From Terriglobia bacterium (GTDB lineage Bacteria > Acidobacteriota > Terriglobia > Bryobacterales > Bryobacteraceae): a DNA stretch of 45,424 nucleotides. The notes below the pieces were generated by a model. The model was not told the DNA's origin. It was given only the letters and a program-made list of their open reading frames with translations, and did not search any database. The stretch lies in assembly GCA_021324615.1 (NCBI GenBank), contig JAJPIT010000045.1:1-45424 (forward strand). The letters are read 5' to 3'. This document shows positions 1-8,238 of this stretch, piece by piece (position 1 is the first letter of the stretch; each line of letters begins with the position of its first letter). The position numbers and the translations under genes were made by a program.

Positions 1-143
1 CGGGCGGTATTGTTTTCTGTGGCACTTTCCGTAAAACTCGTTTGAGCGAGTTCCCCCGGCCGTTAGCCGGCATGCTGCCCTATGGAGACCGGACTTTCCT
101 CCCCGCGGGGATCCCGCGGGGCGATCGCCCATCCGGCAAGCCC
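1..143 (-). ncRNA. rnpB: RNase P RNA (bacterial class A), 3' part outside window
   Basis: This is the catalytic RNA of RNase P, which matures tRNA 5' ends. Read on the minus strand it starts near 143 with GGGCUUGCCGG. A GC hairpin around the BamHI-like GGGAUCCC (about 102-120) follows, then the hallmark conserved block GAGGAAAGUCCGG (about 90-102) and CUCCAUAGGGCAG. A GCCGGCUAACGGCC stem and the conserved ACGGAAAGUGCCACAGAAA (about 14-32) come next. These blocks and their order match the 5' half of class A RNase P RNA. The molecule continues past base 1, so P1 closure and the CR-IV/CR-V region cannot be checked. The exact 5' end is inferred from the promoter. Confidence 0.95.
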
Positions 144-150
144 ATAACCT

Positions 151-179
151 ATTATGGGGGGCGGCGCGGCTGGCGGCAA
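151..179 (-). promoter_or_regulatory. Putative sigma-70-type promoter of rnpB
   Basis: On the minus strand a -35 TTGCCG (179-174) is followed by a 17-bp spacer and a -10 CATAAT (156-151), five of six matches to TATAAT. The predicted start falls 7-10 nt downstream at about 141-144, where the RNase P sequence begins. Spacing and position both support it. Confidence 0.6.
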
Positions 180-447
180 GCGGGGTCGTTGGAAGCTTCA
201 GGCGCCCGGATGAAACGGTGAAACATTGATGACAAGTGGTGTATCCACAGTCAGTTGATGTATTCTGAACGGGGACGGCCTGTGGGTTGTGGGGCGGCTC
301 GTTTTTCGCACGCCGGGAGAGAAGTTACAGGGAACTGCTAGTCCCGCCGATCCCCCGGGAGACCAGTAAACCGGGCGGCAAGTGCAGGGCGCGCGGGACT
401 TAAACGTTTCGGAGGATGTTTGTTTTGCTTGTTTTTGGAGGATATCA
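180..447 (+). other. Divergent leader region, no gene; possibly structured 5' UTR
   Basis: No coding sequence is supported here; it is the space between the divergent rnpB promoter and the OmpA/PKD gene. Bases 320-400 are rich in potential pairing: CCCGG near 354 can pair with CCGGG near 371 around a GAGACCAGTAAA loop, with CCG/CGG outer pairs. I compared it by eye with cobalamin, c-di-GMP-I, c-di-AMP, glycine and fluoride riboswitch cores and found no match. The end holds two purine stretches: GGAGG at about 411, and TTGGAGG at 435-441, which is the ribosome binding site of the next gene. Confidence 0.3.
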
Positions 448-3400
448 ATGCTGAACGGAACCACCCGTCTGCTCGCCATCGCAGCGCTGGGCGCGCTGGC
501 GCTTTCCGCGCAGGGGCTGAACACCAACGCGAGCAAGGATGACTGGGAAGAGATCAATTTCGAGTTCAACTCCGCGGTGCTCTCGGACGGTTACCCGAGC
601 CTGCTTCGTCTGGCGGAGCTTCTGCAAAAGAATCCGGGCTACCACGTGCGGCTGGAAGGCCACACCGACGATATCGGCAGCGGCCAGTACAACGACAAGC
701 TCGGCCTGGCCCGCGCCAACACGGTGCGCGATTTTCTGATCAAGTACGGGGCGCGCGCCAGCCAGATCGAGGTGGCCACGCGCGGCAAGGCGGATCCCAA
801 GTATCCCGGCCAGAAGCCCACCTACAGCAAGACGGACGTTCCGCGCTGGATGAACCGGCGCGTGGTGATGACCGTCACCGACGATCAGGGCCGCACGGTC
901 AGCGCGGCGGGAGTGGGCGAGGCGATCCGGGCCATGGAGCCGGCCAAGCCGCAAGGCATGACCGACTGTTGCAGCGAAGTTCTGAAGCGGCTGGACAAGC
1001 TGGACGACATCGCCCGCATGCTGCAAAGCTTGCAGGATCAGAACGCGCAGTTGCGGCGCGATCTGGACGCGCTGAAACAGCAGCAGCAGGTGCTGGAATC
1101 CAAGGCCAACCAGCCGGTGACGCCGCCGCCGTCGGCCCCCGAAGTGGCCAAGGCGGTGGAGGAAGATCTGAACAAGAATAAACAGCCCAAGTTCCAGCTA
1201 TTGGGCGTGAACGTGGGCGCCGACGACACCGGCCACGTGACCGCCACCGGCCGGGGACGCTTCTTCGGCGTCTTCGAGGATCACTACGCGATTCAGGCGC
1301 AGGCCGAGTACATGTATTTCCACACGCAGAAGGAAGGCCAGTTCGATATCGGTCTGGTGGACCGCATCGGACGTTTTCAGGCGGGCTTGTTTTCGAGCAT
1401 CAAGAACGTTTCGCTCACGGTCGCCTCGCCCAACGGAGCGACTGTCGCGCCGGGGCTGAACATCGTGTCGGTGGGATCGCCCACTGGCGGCGTGCAGGGC
1501 AACGGAACGCTGGGGCAGGCGGCGTTCGTGATGGATTATATTTTCAAGCGCGGCAAGATTGGCGTTTTTGGCACCTACGGGTTTAAGAACACGGCGATCA
1601 TCAACAGCCAAAGGACGGTGCTGCCCAACGGCCTGCTCTCGCCGGACCTGTTTACGCAGACCTATCTGTCGATCGTGAACCAGGCGGGCGTCAGCGCCAC
1701 CGTGGGCCTGTGGGGCAACAACTATGTCGAAGGCACGCTGAGCTATCTGAAGAGCATGGCCTACGGCGACCGGGCCGGGGCGACGCTGCGCTTTGTGTTT
1801 CCGATCAACCAGCACGTGGGCATCAGCGTGGAAGGCGACCTGAACCCGACCATGGTCGGGCCGGGCAACAACGGCCAGGGACTGGTCGGCGTGATTTTCG
1901 GGAACGCGATGCGGCCCAAGGAGTTCGCGGCCGCGACCACGCCGGTTCCGATGACGGTTCCGCGCGTGCAGTGGGAGCAGGTGACGCGCACGGTGCGCAC
2001 CGGCCACACTGCGCCGGTGGCCGACGCGGGTCCCAATCAGATCGGCGTGCCGCCGGGACCGGTTACGCTCAACGGCTCGCGGTCCTATTCGCCGGATGAA
2101 CTTCCGCTGACCTACCAGTGGACGCAGGAGGGCGGCCCCAGCGCGACGCTGTCCAATCCGAGCGACGCGATCACGACCTTTGTGGCGCAGCCCAATTCGA
2201 GCTATCAGTTCCGCCTGACGGTCACCGACAGCCTGGGCGCTTCGGGCACGGCGCGGGTGATGGTGACCACCAGCGCCGGCAATCAGGTGAACATCAGCTA
2301 CTTCATCGCCAACCCGGCGACGATTCAGGCCGGCCAATCCTCGACGCTTTCCTGGAGCGTGGTGGGCGCCACCACCATCTCGATCAGCGGGATCGGCGCG
2401 GTGCAGGCCACCGGCAGCTCCTCGGTGGCTCCGACCGCCACCACCACGTACACGATGACCGCCTCCAATTCGCAGCAGACGGTGACGGCGCAGGTCACGG
2501 TGGTGGTCAACGGATCGACGACGCAGGTAACCTACTGCTACGTGTCGCCGGCGACCATCATCGCGGGTGAATCGGCCACGTTGTACTGGCAGACGATGAA
2601 CGCCAATTCGGTCTCCATCAATCCCGGCAGCGGGACCTACGCGGCCAACGGCAACACCGTGGTGACGCCGACCAGCAGCACGACCTACACGGTGATCGCC
2701 AACGGCGCCAACGGCAGCAGCAACTCGTGCAGCGCCTCGGTGACGGTCACCGCCGGCCAGCTTCCGCGCATCATCCAGTTCTCGGCTTCGCCGCAGAACA
2801 TCACGGCGGGCCAGTCCGCGACGCTGGTGTGGGCGGTGGAGAACGCCACCACGGTGAGCATCAACAACGGCGTCGGCAACAGCTTGTCGCTCGGCGGAAC
2901 GCAGTCCGTGTCGCCGGCGGCAACCACGACGTATACCTTAACCGCGACCAACGCGGCGGGCAGCGTCACCTCCACCACGACCATCAACGTCTCGCCGGCG
3001 GTGACCATCACTTCGTTCACGGCGAGTCCGAATCCGTCGCCATCGTCCGGCGCGAGCGTCACGCTCACCTGCCAGGCGGCCAACGCGGCTTCGGTCACGC
3101 TGAATGGAACCAACACCAACGGCAACAGCGCGACGGTCAATGTCGCGCCGCTGGCGACCACGACTTACACTTGTATCGCCACGGCGGCCAGCGGGCAGAC
3201 CGCGCAGCAATCGCTCACCGTCACCGTTCCGGCTCCGTCGGGCGGCGGCGGCACCAGTCCCAGCACGCCGGTCATCGTGATCCAGGGCGGAACGACGGTG
3301 AACACCAACTTCCGCTTCATCACGCTGAACGCGGCGGGCAGCTACAGCCCCACCGGCAACAATCCGCTGAGCTTTGTCTGGACCTCGCTCAACGACAAGG

Positions 3401-3540
3401 CGTTCATCACCAACCCCAATTCGCCGACGCCGAGCGTTACGCTGGGCTTAACCAGCGGCGTCTACCTGTTCCAGCTCACGGTCACCGACAGCAAGGGCAA
3501 CCAGGCGACGGCGATCGTGACGGTGAACTTCACGATTTAA
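448..3540 (+). CDS. OmpA-domain surface protein with PKD/Ig-like repeats
   Basis: A 1030-residue envelope protein, probably tying peptidoglycan to the outer membrane or cell surface. The start at 448 follows TTGGAGG at 6-nt spacing; the frame opens upstream at 382 but without a comparable RBS. Residues 1-22 form a signal peptide ending in ALALSAQG. An OmpA peptidoglycan-binding domain spans about 33-147, with the GHTDDIGS motif (D74) and the downstream LARA arginine (R89). A Gln-rich coiled coil is at 175-222, and about 248-490 resembles a beta-rich outer-membrane domain. A PKD/REJ-like domain (about 522-610), four or five Ig-like repeats of some 75 residues with a TTTYT strand motif, and a final PKD domain follow. 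OmpA domains usually lie at the C-terminus, so this order is unusual. Ligand unknown. Confidence 0.85.
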   Translation: MLNGTTRLLAIAALGALALSAQGLNTNASKDDWEEINFEFNSAVLSDGYPSLLRLAELLQKNPGYHVRLEGHTDDIGSGQYNDKLGLARANTVRDFLIKYGARASQIEVATRGKADPKYPGQKPTYSKTDVPRWMNRRVVMTVTDDQGRTVSAAGVGEAIRAMEPAKPQGMTDCCSEVLKRLDKLDDIARMLQSLQDQNAQLRRDLDALKQQQQVLESKANQPVTPPPSAPEVAKAVEEDLNKNKQPKFQLLGVNVGADDTGHVTATGRGRFFGVFEDHYAIQAQAEYMYFHTQKEGQFDIGLVDRIGRFQAGLFSSIKNVSLTVASPNGATVAPGLNIVSVGSPTGGVQGNGTLGQAAFVMDYIFKRGKIGVFGTYGFKNTAIINSQRTVLPNGLLSPDLFTQTYLSIVNQAGVSATVGLWGNNYVEGTLSYLKSMAYGDRAGATLRFVFPINQHVGISVEGDLNPTMVGPGNNGQGLVGVIFGNAMRPKEFAAATTPVPMTVPRVQWEQVTRTVRTGHTAPVADAGPNQIGVPPGPVTLNGSRSYSPDELPLTYQWTQEGGPSATLSNPSDAITTFVAQPNSSYQFRLTVTDSLGASGTARVMVTTSAGNQVNISYFIANPATIQAGQSSTLSWSVVGATTISISGIGAVQATGSSSVAPTATTTYTMTASNSQQTVTAQVTVVVNGSTTQVTYCYVSPATIIAGESATLYWQTMNANSVSINPGSGTYAANGNTVVTPTSSTTYTVIANGANGSSNSCSASVTVTAGQLPRIIQFSASPQNITAGQSATLVWAVENATTVSINNGVGNSLSLGGTQSVSPAATTTYTLTATNAAGSVTSTTTINVSPAVTITSFTASPNPSPSSGASVTLTCQAANAASVTLNGTNTNGNSATVNVAPLATTTYTCIATAASGQTAQQSLTVTVPAPSGGGGTSPSTPVIVIQGGTTVNTNFRFITLNAAGSYSPTGNNPLSFVWTSLNDKAFITNPNSPTPSVTLGLTSGVYLFQLTVTDSKGNQATAIVTVNFTI

Positions 3541-3560
3541 GAACGAATCGCCAAACAAAG

Positions 3561-3600
3561 ATGCGCTCCGGACTTGCAACTCCGGAGCGCATTATTTTTT
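3561..3600 (+). terminator. Rho-independent terminator after the OmpA/PKD gene
   Basis: A 12-bp stem ATGCGCTCCGGA / TCCGGAGCGCAT (3561-3572 and 3581-3592) with an 8-nt loop is followed by TATTTTTT. It lies 20 bp after the stop at 3540 and may also stop minus-strand transcripts coming from hpnE, although the T-run on that side is poor. Confidence 0.85.
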
Positions 3601-3622
3601 GGCGGGCAAGCCGCGCCAGGCT

Positions 3623-4924
3623 TCAGGCGATATCGGGGCGCAAATATTTCTGAGGCGATCCGGCCGCTTCGCTGACGGCTTCCGCGGCGAGATATCCGCT
3701 GCGCACGGCGCCTTCCATGATCGCGGGCCAACCGGTACGCGTCCAGTCGCCCGCCAGGAACAGGTTGCGATAGGGCGTTCGCGCGGCCGGACGCTTTTTT
3801 TCCAATCCGGGCTGGGGCGACAAAACCGCGCGGACTTCTTTCACTACATGCGCTTTTTCGAGCTTTGCCGCGCGGACGGCCGGAAAAAAATCGGCCAGCT
3901 CGCCGAGAGCCAGCGCGATCACCTCCGGGCGCGGCATCCCGACCAGCGAGTGCGACGCGCTCACCACCAGTTGAACGTAGCGGCCTTCGTGCTTGTTGAA
4001 GATCCACTGGATGGTCCGGTCGAGCAGCGTGGCCTGCGGAAAATCGATCACCGGCCGGTCGAACCACAGATGGATTCCGGTGATAGGCGCGTGCGTGAAT
4101 CCGGCGACATCGATTCCCAGATTCAACGGCGCGAGTTTTTCGAAGGGCAGCGCGCAAACGTAATAATCGGCGCGATGCTCCTGGCCGCCGGCGTGAATCG
4201 AACGAACGGCGCCGCTGCCGATCGCGATTCGCTCCACCGGGGCGCGCAGGCGCATCTCGACGCCGCCGATGTTCCGCCACGCCTCGGACGCATACAGCTC
4301 GCCCAACGGCACCGAGGGCACGCCCATCTGGTAGGCGTCGCGCGTGGCGAGAAAGGCCAGACGGAAGACCTGGAAGGCGTGCGCGGCGGCCGTGCGATCG
4401 AGCTCTTCGCTGATCGCGCTTACCAGGATTTGCCGCCAGAATCGTTCGATGGCGCGCGGCGGCTGGCGATGCTCGCCGAGCCATTGCGCCATGGTGATCT
4501 GATCCAGATCGCCGCGGCGAGCCTCGCGCCGGATGGCCGCAAGCCCGCGCATCACGGCGAGCTTCTCGGAAAAATTTAGAAACTGGAGCGAGAAGAACGA
4601 TCCGGTAAAATGCGCCGGAGCGGGCAATCGCCCGGCGCGCATCACGCCGCGGCGCCCGCCGGGTTCGATGAAAACGAATTCGTCATACCAGCGGATCTTG
4701 TCTGCCACGCCTAAGCGTTGATAGAAATCGATCAGGTTGACGCAGCATCGCAGCAGGACATGCTGGCAGTTGTCGATGGTTTCGCCGCCGGACTCGTAGC
4801 TGGTGGCGCGCCCGCCCAAAAACGGCCGCGCTTCAAACAGCCTCACGCGATGGCCGGATTGGCCGAGCGCCGCGGCCGCGGCCAGGCCGGCAAGCCCGCC
4901 GCCGAGCACGATCACCTCGGCCAT
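3623..4924 (-). CDS. hpnE: Hydroxysqualene dehydroxylase-type FAD desaturase HpnE
   Basis: A 433-residue FAD-dependent amine-oxidase-fold enzyme of the squalene-associated HpnE group, which in the HpnCDE pathway converts hydroxysqualene to squalene for hopanoids. The N-terminus holds the dinucleotide-binding motif VLGGGLAGLAAAAALG followed by FEARPFLGGRA, and the C-terminus carries LFLAGDWTRTGWPAIMEGAV, the FAD-contacting segment of this fold. The motif TIDNCQHVLLRCC near residue 55 is typical of HpnE and distinguishes it from phytoene desaturases. hpnC and hpnD are not in the window, so the pathway assignment relies on sequence resemblance alone. It is convergent with the OmpA gene across the terminator and has a small membrane ORF 9 nt upstream. 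A carotenoid-type desaturase is the main alternative. Confidence 0.8.
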   Translation of the reverse strand: MAEVIVLGGGLAGLAAAAALGQSGHRVRLFEARPFLGGRATSYESGGETIDNCQHVLLRCCVNLIDFYQRLGVADKIRWYDEFVFIEPGGRRGVMRAGRLPAPAHFTGSFFSLQFLNFSEKLAVMRGLAAIRREARRGDLDQITMAQWLGEHRQPPRAIERFWRQILVSAISEELDRTAAAHAFQVFRLAFLATRDAYQMGVPSVPLGELYASEAWRNIGGVEMRLRAPVERIAIGSGAVRSIHAGGQEHRADYYVCALPFEKLAPLNLGIDVAGFTHAPITGIHLWFDRPVIDFPQATLLDRTIQWIFNKHEGRYVQLVVSASHSLVGMPRPEVIALALGELADFFPAVRAAKLEKAHVVKEVRAVLSPQPGLEKKRPAARTPYRNLFLAGDWTRTGWPAIMEGAVRSGYLAAEAVSEAAGSPQKYLRPDIA

Positions 4925-4933
4925 TGCGCCCGC

Positions 4934-5050
4934 TTACGAACGGGCCGGAACTCGCGCGCGATGGCCGCCGCCCCAGTCCCCGTTGATGATCTCCAGAATG
5001 ATCCAGACAACGATGGCGATGAAGAGAACGTCGCTGGGTTCGACTCCCAT
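4934..5050 (-). CDS. Small single-TM protein (38 aa) upstream of hpnE
   Basis: A 38-codon ORF, ATG at 5050 to TAA at 4934, ends 9 nt before the hpnE start. It encodes MGVEPSDVLFIAIVVWII, then LEIINGDWGGG and an Arg-rich tail HRARVPARS. That is one transmembrane helix (about residues 7-23) followed by a Gly patch and a basic tail, a plausible membrane-protein topology and not the mixed composition of a shadow frame. No Shine-Dalgarno is visible before 5050, so translation is unproven. I recognise no named family. It may be co-transcribed with hpnE, whose product acts on membrane triterpenes; any link is inference. Confidence 0.5.
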   Translation of the reverse strand: MGVEPSDVLFIAIVVWIILEIINGDWGGGHRARVPARS

Positions 5051-5113
5051 AGTGGACTACGTGGTACAAGTATGACGGAAGCGCGGCGCATTCGGCAAGG
5101 TCTAAGCTGATTA

Positions 5114-5131
5114 TCCTAGAGTCCTAGGACT
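5114..5131. terminator. Short palindromic element between divergent/terminal ends
   Basis: A TCCTAG (5114-5119) and CTAGGA (5124-5129) pair closes over a 4-nt loop, and AGTCCTAGGACT (5120-5131) is itself a perfect 12-bp palindrome. CTTTTG follows on the plus strand. It lies just past the stop of the GGDEF-like gene (5147, minus strand), so it could be a weak terminator or a regulator site for the small ORF and hpnE. Evidence is limited to the symmetry. Confidence 0.25.
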
Positions 5132-5146
5132 TTTGAAAAGCCGGCG

Positions 5147-6031
5147 CTAGGCGACGGCCTCGGCGGGCGCCAGCCGTCCCTCGATGCTCACCTGCGCCGT
5201 CTCGCCGCTCTCCAGCAGGTAGGGGCCGGAAATCCACGGCGCGATCTGCTCCAGGCGCGCCTGCGCGATGTGGGGCGGGCCCTGAAACAGCACCAGGAAT
5301 TCGGTGTTGGTCCAGCGCGCGATGAGATCCTTGTGCCGGAAGTGGGAGCCGAGCCGCGTTGCCGCCTGCTTCATCACTTCCTCGTTCACCTGGCCGGCAA
5401 GCTGGAAGTGCAGCAGCACAAGGGGACCTCCCGCCGCCTTGCGCGACTCGATCTGCCGCTCCATCTCGCGCCGGTTCATCAGCCCGGTGAGCGGATCGGT
5501 CACTTCGGCTTCCCGCACCCGCAGCTCGACCGAGGCCAGTTCCTGATTCATGCGCGTGACCAGCGACTGCGCCTCGTGGGTCATGCTCTCGACGCAGCTC
5601 AGCAGCCCGGCAACCTGAAGGGCCACCACCTCATGCAAAGCTTCGGCGTGAGTGGGATATTCGGTGGCTTCCATTTGCGCGGCGAACTGCCGCAGGCGCG
5701 CGCCGTAGAAATCCTGGCGCTGGGCGAGCGAGCGGACGATCTCCTGAAGCGAGGCCACCGCCGCGTTCAGCTCCCGCCGGTGCCGCGCCAGGTATCCAGA
5801 GGCGCGCTGCGCGTATTCCCGCAGCGCCTCTTCGACGGCGGCGCAGCTTTCCTCCATCGCCGGCGTGGAAGCATCGAAGGCCAGGCGCGTGCGCAGCCGC
5901 CCCAGCCGGTGTTTGTAGATCCCGCCGATTTCCGGGCACGCCTCGCCCACGCAATCCCCCATGGCGCCGAGCGTGGACAGGTAGCAGTTTACCGCGGCGT
6001 GGAGAGCCTGAAGATGCGTCTCGTCGGGCAC
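5147..6031 (-). CDS. Degenerate GGDEF-domain protein
   Basis: A 294-residue cytosolic protein starting with GTG at 6031, with helical, coiled-coil-like character over residues 1-175 and a GGDEF-fold domain at about 175-285. The fold is marked by VTDPLTGLMNRREM (177-190), the usual entry to a diguanylate cyclase domain. The active-site signature RWGG(D/E)EF is replaced by ARWTNTEF (238-245), and the metal-binding aspartate of the first strand is absent (VLLHFQLAG). Known catalytic requirements for c-di-GMP synthesis are therefore missing, so it is probably a non-catalytic regulator or a nucleotide or protein binder. No signal peptide or TM helix is visible. It lies 63 nt downstream of the aminotransferase gene and may share its transcript. 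Confidence 0.7.
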   Translation of the reverse strand: MPDETHLQALHAAVNCYLSTLGAMGDCVGEACPEIGGIYKHRLGRLRTRLAFDASTPAMEESCAAVEEALREYAQRASGYLARHRRELNAAVASLQEIVRSLAQRQDFYGARLRQFAAQMEATEYPTHAEALHEVVALQVAGLLSCVESMTHEAQSLVTRMNQELASVELRVREAEVTDPLTGLMNRREMERQIESRKAAGGPLVLLHFQLAGQVNEEVMKQAATRLGSHFRHKDLIARWTNTEFLVLFQGPPHIAQARLEQIAPWISGPYLLESGETAQVSIEGRLAPAEAVA

Positions 6032-6094
6032 TCTTTTCTATCGGCGGGAGGGCCGCGCCGTGCATCCGGGAAACGCCTTAGCCCCGCGCGCAAC

Positions 6095-7219
6095 TCAGGC
6101 CCCGGCTGCAAGCGCCTTCAGCTCCTCGGCGACCCGCCGCAGCCCCTCTCTCAAATACTCCTCCCGGCCGCCCAGCCAGATCCGCAGGTGACCTTCGATC
6201 ACCAACTGCTTGCCGGGTACGACGAGCGTGCTTTGCCGGGTGCGGATCTTCTCGCACAGTTCCACCGACGCCACGGAGGAATGATACTTCATCAAGGCGA
6301 TCGCGCCGGCGCGCGGCTCGCGCCACTCCAGGAATCCGCCGAAGCCGCCAACCCACTGCCGCGCGATCTCGAGGTTCTTGCCCAGCAGCTCGCGCGTGCG
6401 CGCGTAACATTTTTCGCGATTGGCCGGCTCCACCGCGATGCGGGCCAGCCGGTCGGAGAGCTTGTTGGGGCCGATGGTCAGGTAATCGTGCTGCGCCCAG
6501 CATTCAGCGATTAACTTTTTCGGCCCCACGATCCAGCCGATGCGCACGCCGGGAATGCCCCAGGCCTTGGACAATCCGCTGGTGACGACCACGCGGTCGC
6601 TCATACCCCAAAAACTCTTCGTGCGCGGCCCGCTGATCTCCGCCCCCTGATAGACCTCATCGGCCAGCAGCCAGGCGCCGGCGCGCTCCACGCCTTCGAC
6701 GATTCGCTTCATAGCCGCCTCGGAGAGCACCGATCCGGTCGGATTATTGGGGTTGGACACATACACCATGCGCGCGCCGCCCTCGATCGCGCGATCGAAT
6801 TCGTCCCAATCAGGCTCCCAGCAGGCTTCCGGGCGCAGGCGGAAGGTCCGCGTCTCCGCGCCGAGCGCGCGGGGAACGCCCCAAAGCTGCATATAGTTCG
6901 GCGTCTCCAGCGCGAACCGGTCGCCGGCGCGGATCTGGCTGAGCGCCACCACGAAGTTCGCCTCCGAGGTGCCGTTGGTCACCTCAATGTGCTCGGCCGT
7001 CGAGCCCGGGTACAGCGCGGCGAGGGCCTCACGCAGCTCCGGGGTGCCGTTGGACTGGCTGTAGCCAAGCGGCACGTCGAGAAAGGCGTCCAGATCGAAG
7101 CCCATCTCCATCAGCTCGCGCAAGGTGAGCGGGCGCACCCCGCTCTCGCTCAAATCGTAGTCGACGACGTTTTCCCAGGTCGACTGCATCCGTTCCATTT
7201 CAAAAATTTCAAGGGGCAT
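6095..7219 (-). CDS. PLP-dependent class I/II aminotransferase
   Basis: A 374-residue fold-type I aminotransferase, presumably moving the amino group of an amino acid to a 2-oxo acid. Fold landmarks are all visible: SNPNNPTG (155-162), the ADEVYQG segment (186-192) with the PLP-pyridine aspartate, and SGLSKAWGIPGVRIGW with Schiff-base lysine K218. The C-terminal R of HLRIWLG fits the carboxylate-binding arginine. The ATG at 7219 is preceded by GAGGAG at good spacing. The substrate cannot be read from sequence; the opening DYDLSESGVRPLTLREL resembles a subgroup that includes capreomycidine-synthase-like proteins, but this is only recollection. It follows the PLP lyase and M20 peptidase on the same strand, which suggests amino-acid catabolism. 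Confidence 0.8.
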   Translation of the reverse strand: MPLEIFEMERMQSTWENVVDYDLSESGVRPLTLRELMEMGFDLDAFLDVPLGYSQSNGTPELREALAALYPGSTAEHIEVTNGTSEANFVVALSQIRAGDRFALETPNYMQLWGVPRALGAETRTFRLRPEACWEPDWDEFDRAIEGGARMVYVSNPNNPTGSVLSEAAMKRIVEGVERAGAWLLADEVYQGAEISGPRTKSFWGMSDRVVVTSGLSKAWGIPGVRIGWIVGPKKLIAECWAQHDYLTIGPNKLSDRLARIAVEPANREKCYARTRELLGKNLEIARQWVGGFGGFLEWREPRAGAIALMKYHSSVASVELCEKIRTRQSTLVVPGKQLVIEGHLRIWLGGREEYLREGLRRVAEELKALAAGA

Positions 7220-7275
7220 GAAAACTCCTCAAAAAATGACCGGTCCCGCCCTGCGCGGGCGAATTTCCTCCCGCG

Positions 7276-8238
7276 TCAGGGGCATAAAATTTTTCTCGCG
7301 TTGCCGATGCTCACATTGCGGCCCGAGACCACCACCGCCGCGGGATCCGGAATCCGGCCCACCCGCCCGCTCAAACAGGCGGCGATGGTCACGGCGGCGG
7401 TGGGCTCGATCAGATATTGATGATGTTCGATCATCCAGCGGACCGCGTTGAGAATCTCCTGTTCGGAAACCAGCGCCACGCGCCCGACGCGATTCGCCAG
7501 AACGCCGAATGTCAGCGCGCCGATGCCGCCTTCGACTCCGCCGGCCATGGTTTCAACCGCCGGTAATTTCGTGACCGCGCGGCCGGCCTCGAGCGACAGG
7601 CGGAGCGCCGGCGACAATTCGTGCTGGCATGCGATGATCAGCCCGCCTTCAGCCGCGAAGGCGAATCCCGCGGCCAAACCGCCTCCGCCGACCGGCAGGA
7701 TGAAGACGCGCGCCGCGGGCGCATCCTCGAAAACCTCCAGCGCCACGGTGCCGCCGTTGGCCGCCATGATGGCATCGTCGTCGAACGGCGAAAGGAACGG
7801 ACGGCCCTCGTCGCGAGCCATGGCCCGCGCCCACTCCTCGGTATCGTCGTAGCCGTCGAAGGCGGAAACGCGCACGTCGGCGTTCAGCGCGAGCATTCCT
7901 TCATACTTGGCCCGGTCGATCGAGCGCGGAACGCAGATGGTCGCGCGGACTTCGCATTTTCGCGCGGCGTACGCCACCGCTTTCCCATGATTTCCCGCCG
8001 AGCAGGTGACCACGCCCGCCGCGCGGGCGGCCTCACTCAGCCGCGACAGGGAAAACAGCGCGCCGCGGATCTTGAACGAGCCGGTCAACTGCATCGACTC
8101 CAGCTTCAGCCACACCGGCACGCCCAGCAGATCCGAAAGCCCCGGCGAAAACTCGACCGGCGTACGCCGGATCCGCCCGCGAAGAAACTCCGCGGCCTGC
8201 CGGATCAGATCGTGGCTGAGCTTATCCGCAGTAGGCAG
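7276..8238 (-). CDS. PLP-dependent threonine/serine ammonia-lyase or racemase-like protein
   Basis: A 320-residue fold-type II PLP enzyme of the serine/threonine dehydratase - serine racemase group, which deaminates hydroxy-amino acids to 2-oxo acids or racemises them. The PLP lysine lies in GSFKIRGA (K56), the substrate loop is CSAGNHGKAVAYAA, and the phosphate-binding Gly loop is PVGGGGLAAG. No ACT regulatory domain follows, as in short catabolic dehydratases. The frame has no ATG, GTG or TTG near the expected N-terminus. A CTG at 8238 is 6 nt after GGAGG and begins LPTADKLSHDLIRQ, which aligns with the usual family start, so I place it there, overlapping the M20 gene by 17 nt. The frame stays open further upstream, but only as a shadow of that gene. 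Confidence 0.75.
   Translation of the reverse strand: MPTADKLSHDLIRQAAEFLRGRIRRTPVEFSPGLSDLLGVPVWLKLESMQLTGSFKIRGALFSLSRLSEAARAAGVVTCSAGNHGKAVAYAARKCEVRATICVPRSIDRAKYEGMLALNADVRVSAFDGYDDTEEWARAMARDEGRPFLSPFDDDAIMAANGGTVALEVFEDAPAARVFILPVGGGGLAAGFAFAAEGGLIIACQHELSPALRLSLEAGRAVTKLPAVETMAGGVEGGIGALTFGVLANRVGRVALVSEQEILNAVRWMIEHHQYLIEPTAAVTIAACLSGRVGRIPDPAAVVVSGRNVSIGNARKILCP

Noticed and set aside
320-400. Cobalamin or c-di-AMP riboswitch before the OmpA/PKD gene
   Set aside because: GGGAGACCAG resembles the B12 box only partly, and other conserved parts of both classes are missing.
1198-2337. Long minus-strand open frame opposite the OmpA/PKD gene
   Set aside because: Arg/His-rich composition typical of a shadow in GC-rich DNA; the plus-strand gene has clear domains and an RBS.
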